A stretch of 6,713 bases of DNA from a bacterium (GTDB lineage Bacteria; Desulfobacterota; UBA8473). The translations under genes were made by a program, and so were the position numbers. Location of the stretch: contig WOUX01000055.1 in the NCBI GenBank assembly GCA_009773075.1, positions 1 to 6,713 on the forward strand. The letters run 5' to 3'. Under the pieces are notes generated by a model, which saw only the letters and a program-made list of their open reading frames with translations, had not been told where the DNA came from and did not search any database. Positions 1 through 5,157 of this stretch are shown one piece after another; position 1 is the stretch's first letter, and every line of letters starts with the position of its first letter.

Positions 1-54
1 ATTATATAGTTTTCTGTACTTTACCACATAGGTACAAAAAATTCCAAGTTGAAG

Positions 55-83
55 TTAAAATCTTGCCAGTATATTGTTATAAT
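55..83 (+). promoter_or_regulatory. Possible plus-strand promoter, antisense to archease
   Basis: Seen: TTAAAA at 55-60 (4 of 6 to TTGACA), a 17-nt spacer, then TATAAT at 78-83 preceded by TGT, which gives an extended -10. Transcription would run rightward from about position 90 into the 3' end of the archease gene, which lies on the other strand. The area is AT-rich, and the -10 sits inside an imperfect AT hairpin (69-89), so a chance match is quite possible. No plausible plus-strand gene follows. Confidence 0.25.
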
Positions 84-128
84 ACACTAAATTTATGCTG
101 AAGCGAAAAGGGGTTTGGGAACAGTCTG

Positions 129-557
129 TCAAAGATCAAATATCACCCTGGCTATCCATCTACCCTCTTCTTGCCTCACCTGAATCTGATGGTAGGTAAC
201 GGCCTTAATCTCGGTCTTTATGGTATGATGGTTCTCCTTAAATTCTTCTCCATAAACAGTCGCGATAAGCCTTCTCTCCCCTATCTCTTCAACCTCGAAG
301 CGTTTCAAGAGCAGCCTTTCTGTGTCATGTAAATACAAAAGCTCTCCCAACCATACTACCATTAACTGTTCCAGGTCTTCACCGTCTACAGCTACTCTTT
401 TTTCAATAGACTCCGTTACCTCGGATGGGTCACATATTATTTCAAACAATGCATCTCCTGCGTTCTGAAAGAGTTCCCTTAAATCCCTGCCGTAAACCTC
501 TATCCCCATATCCGCAGTATGATCTATGAGCTCATATTTCTTCACGTAGTCTCCCAT
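129..557 (-). CDS. Archease (RtcB RNA-ligase activating protein)
   Basis: Archease is a small protein that helps the RNA ligase RtcB through guanylylation and multiple turnover, in tRNA splicing and RNA repair. Seen: 142 residues, the usual bacterial/archaeal length. The N-terminal signature HTADMG (residues 13-18) is followed by an ELFQNAGDALFEI segment (28-40). The C-terminal block has IKAVTYHQ and ends in VIFDL, with Asp141 at the position where the family has a conserved acidic residue. Asp12 and Asp16 are the other candidate metal or active-site acids. The start at 557 is the only Met before the signature. It lies inside the end of the preceding nicotinamidase-like gene (16-bp overlap) behind a weak AGAAGTG ribosome site, so coupled translation is likely. 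RtcB is not encoded in the window. No terminator hairpin with a T-run is visible between the stop and the left edge. The family call is firm; the partnership with RtcB is inferred from the family. Confidence 0.93.
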   Translation of the reverse strand: MGDYVKKYELIDHTADMGIEVYGRDLRELFQNAGDALFEIICDPSEVTESIEKRVAVDGEDLEQLMVVWLGELLYLHDTERLLLKRFEVEEIGERRLIATVYGEEFKENHHTIKTEIKAVTYHQIQVRQEEGRWIARVIFDL

Positions 558-1084
558 GAATCACTTCTTACAAACTCTACCCCCCTATCTTCCATCTCCT
601 TAAGGGCAGCTCCCCCAGTTTCTTTAGATACTGCTCTTATTGCATCCAGGATCACAAACACCTTAAACCCCTCTGTTAAGCCATCTAAAGCAGTAGCCTT
701 TACACAGTAATCGGTGGCCAGACCACAGAGATAGATAGTCTTTACACCCCTTGATTTCAAGAAAGACGAAAGGTCTGTTTCCTGAAAACCACTGTAAGCC
801 TCCTTGTTTTCCAATGTACCTTTCTTTACAAAGTGTTTTATCCTGTCAACCATAATCCCCTTATGGAGCTCCGCCCCCTCTGTTCCAGCTATGCAGTGGG
901 GAGGCCATAAATCAAAACTACAGTGATCGGGAGGGTGATAGTCCTGGGTAGCTATAACCAGCTCAAACTTACTCATCAATCTATTGATTATGGCGAGAAT
1001 CTCCGCAGCACCAACCACCTCCAATGCACCACCCTCACAAAAATCGTTCTGAACATCTACTATAATCAATGCATCTTTAGCCAT
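542..1084 (-). CDS. Nicotinamidase / isochorismatase-fold cysteine hydrolase
   Basis: Probable nicotinamidase, which hydrolyses nicotinamide to nicotinate and ammonia in NAD salvage (PncA type). Seen: 180 residues in the isochorismatase fold. A catalytic triad can be placed as Asp10 (IIVDVQNDF), Lys88 (VKKGT) and nucleophile Cys127 (CGLATDYCV), with the cis-peptide segment at Ala123-Thr124. A metal site is present as Asp48 and His50 (TQDYHPPDHCSF) plus His63 (WPPHCIAGTEG). That Asp-His-His site and the EAYSGFQ segment (95-101) are typical of true nicotinamidases such as the Pyrococcus enzyme, and favour this over a generic isochorismatase. The start codon overlaps the last 19 bp of the aconitase gene. 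A G-rich stretch just upstream (plus-strand C-run at 1091-1097) could serve as the ribosome site. The 3' end overlaps archease by 16 bp, so it is the middle gene of a three-gene operon. A pyrazinamidase-like side activity is usual in the family. Confidence 0.9.
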   Translation of the reverse strand: MAKDALIIVDVQNDFCEGGALEVVGAAEILAIINRLMSKFELVIATQDYHPPDHCSFDLWPPHCIAGTEGAELHKGIMVDRIKHFVKKGTLENKEAYSGFQETDLSSFLKSRGVKTIYLCGLATDYCVKATALDGLTEGFKVFVILDAIRAVSKETGGAALKEMEDRGVEFVRSDSWETT

Positions 1085-2994
1085 CTCAACACCCCCCCTG
1101 CCCTTAGAATCTCTGATTCTCGGGTAGTTAGTATTGCCTTTATAGGGATACTGATGCCTTTAGATTTATTACACAATGTAATATCTCTGCCTGTTCCCAA
1201 ACCTTTCCTAATCCCTTTAATCTCTATAGTATCCCCCTCTTCCATCTTTTGATAATCCTCATCATTCTGGAATTCAAAAGGTACTATCCCGTAGTTTATC
1301 AGGTTATTGCGGTGGATCCTGGCAAATGACCTGGCTATTACAGCCTTTACACCTAAGTACATAGGTGCCAGTGCAGCATGTTCCCTGGAGGAGCCCTGCC
1401 CATAGTTCTTTCCACCTATTATAACCCCACCCCCCATCTTCTTTGCCCTTTTAGCAAAATCCCTATCAATCCTGAAAAAAACAAACTCTGATATAGCAGG
1501 TATGTTTGACCTGAGAGGAAGGATATCAGATGAAGCAGGCATAATGTCGTCAGTGGTTATGTTGTCTCCAACCTTTATTAGAACAGCACAGCAAATATCA
1601 TCTTCCAGTGGAGCTTTTAAAGGGATATCTTTTATATTTGGTCCTCGGATTATCTCTACCTCTTCTGAGTTTGGGAAAGGCAGTATTATCATATTATCAT
1701 TTATCAAAAATCTCTCTGGTTCTTCTACTTCAACCAAATCCAGGTCCATCTCCCTGGGATCTGCTATTGTTCCCTTTAATGCTATAGCCGTTGCAACCAG
1801 AGGATTACAGAGATAGATCAGAGCAGAATCGGTTCCACTCCTTCCTTTAAAGTTTCGATTGAAGGATCTAACGGATATTCCACCACTGGGAGGAGACTGT
1901 CCCATTCCTATACAGGGACCACAGGCAGGTTCCAAAATCCTCGCTCCACTGGCTATTATAGCTGACAGATCTCCTTCTCTTGCCATCATCTCGTACACCT
2001 GTCTCGACCCGGGAGTAACAGTCATACTACACCATGGAGCCACAGTCCTTCCCCTTAATATAGAGCTTACAGATTTCATAACCTGATAGGAGGAATTGGT
2101 GCAGCTGCCTATACATACCTGATCTACCCTTTGCCCTTTCAGTTCCTTGATTTTCACTACATTGTCAGGACTATGGGGTTGGGCTATCAACGGCTCTAGT
2201 CTGCTCAGGCCCAGGTCAAGTTCCTTATCGTAGGAAGCATCCTCATCGGCTTTAATCTGCCGCCAGTCTTCCTCCCTATTCTGTGCCTTAAGATACTTTT
2301 TCGTTCTCTCATCACTGGGAAAGATGGAAGTGGTAGCCCCCAGTTCAACCCCCATATTGGTTATAGTAGCCCTCTCTGTAACACTCAGCGCATCCACCCC
2401 CGGACCACCGTATTCTATAATCTTTCCCACCCCTCCCCTTACCGACAACCTTCTCAACACCTCCAGTATGACATCCATTGCTGTTACCCATGGACGGTTG
2501 AGTTTGCCTGTAAGCCTTATCATTATAACCTCTGGCATCTTGAATTCATAAGTGCCTGAAGCCATAGCAGTGGCTATATCAAGACCGCCAGCGCCGATAG
2601 CTATCGTTCCTATTCCACCAGCCGTGGGGGTATGACTGTCTGTGCCCAGAAGAACCTGCCCGGGAACTGCAAATCTCTCCAGATGCACCTGGTGGCATAT
2701 CCCATTGCCTGGTTTTGAAAAGTAAGCCCCATACTTGGCAGCAGTAGACTGAAGGAACAGATGATCATCGGGATTTCTGAAATCGGTTTGCAGCATGTTG
2801 TGATCTACATACGATACAACAAGAGGCACCTGTACCCCGGGAATATCCATAGCCTCAAACTGAAGATATGCCATAGTACCTGTAGCATCCTGAGTAAGAA
2901 CCTGATCTATAGAGATTGAGATGGTCTCACCCGGGCAGAGGTTCCCTGAAACCCTATGCTCTCTGAGTATCTTTTCAACAAGATTTTCTCCCAT
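1066..2994 (-). CDS. Aconitate hydratase, compact Aquifex-type
   Basis: Cytoplasmic [4Fe-4S] enzyme interconverting citrate and isocitrate via cis-aconitate in the TCA cycle. Seen: 642 residues, well short of the roughly 890 of AcnA/AcnB but right for the compact Aquifex-type subfamily. The N-terminal part carries QDATGT (35-40), DSHTPTAGG (119-127) and a Gly-rich stretch. Cluster ligands are Cys298 (GSCTN), Cys358 and Cys361 (ACGPCIG). The C-terminal swivel domain starts near 465, with DNITTDDIMP (477-486) and the substrate-binding GSSREHAAL (534-542), whose Ser and Arg537 match the catalytic Ser/Arg of mitochondrial aconitase. The start at 2994 is backed by AGAGGTGG (plus coordinates 3001-3008), seven to eight nt upstream. 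It is the first gene of the operon with the nicotinamidase-like and archease genes. A homoaconitase or isopropylmalate isomerase is less likely, because large and small domains are fused and the QDATGT and swivel motifs read as aconitase. Confidence 0.94.
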   Translation of the reverse strand: MGENLVEKILREHRVSGNLCPGETISISIDQVLTQDATGTMAYLQFEAMDIPGVQVPLVVSYVDHNMLQTDFRNPDDHLFLQSTAAKYGAYFSKPGNGICHQVHLERFAVPGQVLLGTDSHTPTAGGIGTIAIGAGGLDIATAMASGTYEFKMPEVIMIRLTGKLNRPWVTAMDVILEVLRRLSVRGGVGKIIEYGGPGVDALSVTERATITNMGVELGATTSIFPSDERTKKYLKAQNREEDWRQIKADEDASYDKELDLGLSRLEPLIAQPHSPDNVVKIKELKGQRVDQVCIGSCTNSSYQVMKSVSSILRGRTVAPWCSMTVTPGSRQVYEMMAREGDLSAIIASGARILEPACGPCIGMGQSPPSGGISVRSFNRNFKGRSGTDSALIYLCNPLVATAIALKGTIADPREMDLDLVEVEEPERFLINDNMIILPFPNSEEVEIIRGPNIKDIPLKAPLEDDICCAVLIKVGDNITTDDIMPASSDILPLRSNIPAISEFVFFRIDRDFAKRAKKMGGGVIIGGKNYGQGSSREHAALAPMYLGVKAVIARSFARIHRNNLINYGIVPFEFQNDEDYQKMEEGDTIEIKGIRKGLGTGRDITLCNKSKGISIPIKAILTTRESEILRAGGVLRWLKMH

Positions 2995-3000
2995 TAACTG

Positions 3001-3072
3001 CCACCTCTTACCGTTTCAACTTACCAGAACTCCCCTTTAAATACAATAGATTTTCAAGAACCATTCCTACAA
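3001..3072 (-). promoter_or_regulatory. Ribosome site and weak candidate promoter for the aconitase operon
   Basis: Read on the minus strand, AGAGGTGG (3008-3001) is a good Shine-Dalgarno site that fixes the aconitase start. Further up, TATTGT (3048-3043) with TTGTAG (3072-3067) and an 18-nt spacer could be a weak sigma-70 promoter. The ribosome site is convincing. The promoter elements match the consensus only partly and are a best guess. Confidence 0.4.
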
Positions 3073-3079
3073 TAGCTGC

Positions 3080-3109
3080 TTGACAGTTTTTAAAAAGGCA
3101 TGTTATACT
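3080..3109 (+). promoter_or_regulatory. Strong sigma-70 promoter (extended -10) for the SDR gene
   Basis: TTGACA at 3080-3085 is a perfect -35 and TATACT at 3104-3109 is a 5 of 6 match to the -10, with an 18-nt spacer. TGT directly before the -10 makes it an extended -10. Transcription should begin near 3116, leaving a leader of about 140 nt before the SDR start codon at 3256. This is the clearest promoter in the window. Confidence 0.75.
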
Positions 3110-3191
3110 TATTTTACTAAGGACTAAGGAAGGCAAAAAAGACCTTACAGTTTATGCTTGAAAATTAAGGAATGGGAGGTGTCTGGGCGTA

Positions 3192-3236
3192 TTAAGTGAA
3201 TAGGCAATGAATCAAGCTCAAATAATTATCACTTAA
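3192..3236 (+). repeat. Inverted repeat in the SDR 5' leader
   Basis: TTAAGTGA (3192-3199) and TCACTTAA (3229-3236) form a perfect 8-bp inverted repeat separated by 29 nt. It ends five bases before the SDR ribosome site (AAAGGAGA, 3241-3248). It could be an mRNA hairpin or a two-half-site operator. It is not a terminator, since A-rich rather than T-rich sequence follows. Confidence 0.4.
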
Positions 3237-3255
3237 AAACAAAGGAGAGAAGACC

Positions 3256-4011
3256 ATGAGATTAGAAGGTAAGGTTGCTATTGTAACGGCTTCAGCCGGA
3301 GCAGGTATTGGTAAAGCTGCTGTCTGGGCTATGGCAAGAGAAGGAGCAAATGTAGTTGTCACTGACATACACGAGAAGAGGACACTTGGCTTAGCCGAAG
3401 AGATCAAATCAGAAACAGGTCGAGATACGCTGGGTATTTTATGTGATGTGTCGAAGCAAGACCATGTAGACAATCTGATAAAAGAAACGTTGAAGAAGTT
3501 TGGAAAGATAGACGTATTGGTGAACAATGCAGGAAGGGAGATCCTGGCACAGGTAAAAGACATGACGGATGAACAGTGGGATACCGTTATGGATGTATGC
3601 CTCAAAGGAACTTTTCGTTGCTGTAGAGCCGCTTTGCCTTCAATGATTGAAAAGAAAAGCGGAAGCATAATAAATATAGCATCCATTGCTGGGTGGCTAG
3701 GTTCTGATACTGGAGAATCTCATTACTGCGCAGCAAAGGCCGGCATTATGGCATTTACGAAATGTCTGGCAAAGGAAGTGTCCAGGTATGGGGTAAGGGC
3801 AAATGCCATTGCGCCAGGATTGATCATGAATGAGTTCTTGCGTCGCATATACCCTCCGGACTTCTTTGAAACAGTAAAACCTATGATACCTCTAGGCAGG
3901 GAAGGTAAACCGGAGGATATTGCAAATGGTATAGTATTCCTGGCTTCGGATGAATCGAGTTATATGGCTGGTGAGACCATGTGCATAAGCGGTGGGATGT
4001 ACATGAAATAG
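3256..4011 (+). CDS. Classical SDR-family oxidoreductase, FabG-like
   Basis: NAD(P)-dependent short-chain dehydrogenase/reductase acting on an unidentified alcohol or ketone; it resembles 3-oxoacyl reductases and hydroxyacyl-CoA dehydrogenases. Seen: 251 residues, a standard classical SDR. The nucleotide site is TASAGAGIG (11-19), and Asp37 at the end of strand beta-2 (VVTDIHE) suggests NAD rather than NADP. NNAG lies at 90-93, catalytic Ser143 in IASIAG, Tyr157 and Lys161 in YCAAK, and the PG turn at 187-188. Odd points: the first Gly of the TGxxxGxG motif is Ala12. The position of the usual catalytic Asn (helix alpha-4, xxNLxGxF) is Cys115. The Ser-to-Tyr spacing is one residue longer than in FabG. 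AAAGGAGA at 3241-3248 gives a strong start. The gene is a monocistronic unit between a strong promoter and a terminator, so context does not reveal the substrate. Confidence 0.9.
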   Translation: MRLEGKVAIVTASAGAGIGKAAVWAMAREGANVVVTDIHEKRTLGLAEEIKSETGRDTLGILCDVSKQDHVDNLIKETLKKFGKIDVLVNNAGREILAQVKDMTDEQWDTVMDVCLKGTFRCCRAALPSMIEKKSGSIINIASIAGWLGSDTGESHYCAAKAGIMAFTKCLAKEVSRYGVRANAIAPGLIMNEFLRRIYPPDFFETVKPMIPLGREGKPEDIANGIVFLASDESSYMAGETMCISGGMYMK

Positions 4012-4045
4012 CCAAATACAAAGAGAAGAAAACAAGGTTAGACAC

Positions 4046-4078
4046 AAGGGGTAGTCATAGGACTACCCCTTTCTTGTT
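4046..4078 (+). terminator. Intrinsic terminator of the SDR gene
   Basis: AAGGGGTAGTC (4046-4056), loop ATAG, then GACTACCCCTT (4061-4071) make an 11-bp perfect stem, followed by a T-rich TTCTTGTTT tail. It lies 35 nt after the SDR stop. An outer AAACAAG/CTTGTTT pairing could lengthen the stem. The minus-strand reading lacks a T-run, so the terminator works mainly rightward. Confidence 0.9.
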
Positions 4079-4247
4079 TAATTAGGCCATCCTGAAAAAT
4101 TCCCTTTTCCGCTCTCTGATGCAGGTTTTTTGACCCATCTATGACTCGCCCTGTTAGATATCGGAATAGCCTTTAAATTTGCAGGACTTGGATACAATTA
4201 TCTCTTGCTAAATTTTGCTTTTGAAGTCTAACGCAGACATTTAACCT
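4079..4247. other. Intergenic stretch with no recognisable feature
   Basis: This AT-rich spacer separates the terminator of the SDR gene from the 3' end of the minus-strand PIN module. Several minus-strand frames stay open for 20-35 codons near 4080-4170, but none has a start, ribosome site or recognisable motif. No tRNA, and no terminator for the minus-strand module, was found. GTTAGAT (4153-4159) and GTCTAAC (4227-4233) resemble integron core sites but lie in the wrong order. Confidence 0.5.
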
Positions 4248-4421
4248 TTATGCAACTTTCTTGCGTTTCAGCATTCGGGGTTGTCTTGAAACAAGTTTTT
4301 TTGAATGTTTTCGCTGTTCCCGGTAAATATGCTCAATATGTTTCTTTACATCGTTTCCAAATTCCCTTTCTGTTTGGTGTCGCACTTTACGGACTTCTTC
4401 AACAATAGGATCTTTTATCAT
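4248..4421 (-). CDS. Small basic protein, probable partner/antitoxin of the PIN toxin
   Basis: A 57-residue, strongly basic and mostly helical-looking protein beginning MIKDPIVEEVRKVR. Small proteins starting with a KDPIVEEVR-like segment are commonly found directly downstream of this PIN subfamily, so a role as the cognate antitoxin or accessory partner is inferred, not shown. The start at 4421 is chosen because AUG follows a near-ideal Shine-Dalgarno (GGAGGT, plus coordinates 4427-4432) by about five nt and comes one nt after the stop of the PIN gene. A longer in-frame reading from 4523 would overlap the PIN gene by about 100 bp with no ribosome site. It ends in a Lys/Arg-rich tail (LKRKKVA). 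No ribbon-helix-helix or AbrB motif is visible, so how it would bind DNA, if it does, is unclear. Confidence 0.72.
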   Translation of the reverse strand: MIKDPIVEEVRKVRHQTEREFGNDVKKHIEHIYREQRKHSKKLVSRQPRMLKRKKVA

Positions 4422-4422
4422 G

Positions 4423-4914
4423 TTATACCTCCATAAGTTCCTCTGGTGTACAAATAATGGGACTATCAAATTCATGTTCGTCATTAATTTTCTCAATGAT
4501 GCCTCGCACTCGTGCTCCAGCAATATGTGTACAATTCCACGTTACAAGATAGTCAAGCCCATGGTATACGGCAATCGCTATATGGAAGGCATCTGTTCTT
4601 GCCTTCCCTGGAACTCCTATAGTATCAAAGTACTCAAGGCCAAGATTGACAATCGGCTCCACTACTTCCAAAAGAGGTATTCCTTCAACAGCTTTGATTC
4701 TTTTATTCACTGCCTCTTGGTCACCTCGTGAGATTTCGTCCAATACAAATTGTGAAATAAAAGGTGAGCACTTTGGCAGTATGGTTTCCCACCACTCTCG
4801 AGTTAGTTCTTGGTGTGCGGCAACAATCAAATCGCGACTCGGTTTGCCTGTGTAGTAGCTTATAACAGTTGATTCTATATATACCGTTGGCATAGTAACT
4901 TCATCAGTTTCCAT
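4423..4914 (-). CDS. PIN-domain nuclease, VapC-like toxin
   Basis: PIN-fold proteins are Mg-dependent ribonucleases; VapC-type toxins cut tRNA or rRNA to stop translation. Seen (numbered from the start at 4914): 163 residues, with YIESTVISYY (12-21), where Glu14 takes the place of the first PIN aspartate. SRDLIVAAHQ lies at 26-35, Glu60 in VLDEISRGD, Asp108 in TDAFHIAIA, and Trp126-Asn127 in LVTWNCTHI. These match the PIN active-site pattern of the MPTVYIE-type subfamily. Family members usually begin at the second Met (MPTVYIE, codon at 4893). The first Met has the better ribosome site (AAAGGA, plus coordinates 4926-4931), though 11 nt away, so either start may be used. The stop is followed after one nt by the 57-residue basic partner, giving a toxin-first module. 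The chromosomal target and true activity are not readable from sequence. Confidence 0.85.
   Translation of the reverse strand: METDEVTMPTVYIESTVISYYTGKPSRDLIVAAHQELTREWWETILPKCSPFISQFVLDEISRGDQEAVNKRIKAVEGIPLLEVVEPIVNLGLEYFDTIGVPGKARTDAFHIAIAVYHGLDYLVTWNCTHIAGARVRGIIEKINDEHEFDSPIICTPEELMEV
4427..4432 (-). promoter_or_regulatory. Ribosome binding site deciding the start of the 57-aa partner
   Basis: On the minus strand GGAGGT lies inside the last codons of the PIN gene and about five nt before the ATG at 4421. It supports the short form of the downstream protein and indicates translational coupling, with a 1-nt gap between stop and start. Confidence 0.75.
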
Positions 4915-4924
4915 TATTTTCTTT

Positions 4925-4936
4925 ATCCTTTAGGAT
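4925..4936. promoter_or_regulatory. Palindrome overlapping the PIN-gene ribosome site
   Basis: ATCCT-TT-AGGAT is a perfect 5-bp-arm palindrome, 11 nt upstream of the PIN start at 4914. On the minus-strand mRNA one arm contains the AGGA of the putative Shine-Dalgarno. It could be an operator or an SD-masking hairpin; both are inferences from a short motif. Confidence 0.35.
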
Positions 4937-4944
4937 CAAAATAG

Positions 4945-4972
4945 ATTCTTTAATTGAAATGTCTTCCTTCGT
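4945..4972. repeat. Imperfect direct repeat, left copy
   Basis: ATTCTTTAATTGAAA followed by CCTTCGT (4966-4972) matches the block at 5174-5200 apart from a few substitutions and a 1-nt length change. The two copies bracket the hairpin-rich element. The repeat looks like a degenerate target-site or segmental duplication. Confidence 0.5.
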
Positions 4973-4978
4973 CAAGCC

Positions 4979-5157
4979 GAATGCGGCAGTTGAGCAGTGC
5001 CCCGGAGGGGCAATCTGTCTCGAACTCCTGGTTCTCCCCGCAGCGGAGCGGAGGGGAGGTTCAGGAGTTCGCTGCTCATCTGCCGCATTCTCCCCGAGCG
5101 GAGCGAGGGGAGAACGATGAGCATCAGCGGGAGCCGGATTTATCGGCGATCTGCTGG
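4979..5157. repeat. GC-rich nested-hairpin element (REP/MITE-like or structured RNA)
   Basis: This is a chain of palindromes standing out from the AT-richer surroundings. The outer stem pairs 4979-4997 with 5072-5090: 11 bp (GAATGCGGCAG/CTGCCGCATTC), one T-T mismatch, then 7 bp (TGAGCAG/CTGCTCA). Inside it lie a TGCCCC-GGA-GGGGCA hairpin (4998-5012) and a CGAACTCCTG/CAGGAGTTCG stem (5021-5030 with 5062-5071). That stem continues through a symmetric GTT/GTT internal loop into CTCCCC/GGGGAG (5034-5039 with 5053-5058). After the outer stem comes TTCTCCCC/GGGGAGAA (5088-5095 with 5107-5114), then a weaker hairpin at 5123-5157. The loops of the two GGGGAG hairpins share GCGGAGCG. No transposase gene is present. 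Frames staying open across it have low-complexity translations and are not treated as genes. It could be a non-autonomous mobile element, a REP-like repeat or an ncRNA. Confidence 0.75.

Noticed and set aside
3192..3686. Minus-strand 164-codon frame over the SDR gene
   Set aside because: It is a shadow of the SDR coding sequence, with a Ser/Phe/Leu-rich translation and no supporting signals.
4090..4170. Short open minus-strand frames after the PIN module that might be a gene remnant
   Set aside because: Three frames are open over the same short span and none carries a recognisable motif or start, so no gene or pseudogene can be supported.
4153..4233. GTTAGAT and GTCTAAC as an integron attC site
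   Set aside because: Each heptamer fits a core-site consensus, but an attC site needs RYYYAAC before GTTRRRY. Here the order is reversed, and no paired inner L boxes are seen.
4248..4523. Longer 91-residue version of the PIN partner starting at 4523
   Set aside because: The extra 34 residues overlap the PIN gene in another frame, lack a ribosome site and look non-conserved. The ATG at 4421 has a strong coupled Shine-Dalgarno.
4979..5157. Retron ncRNA, CRISPR array or tRNA explanation for the hairpin region
   Set aside because: No reverse transcriptase is visible in the window, there are no regularly spaced identical repeats, and no cloverleaf or anticodon arm can be drawn.
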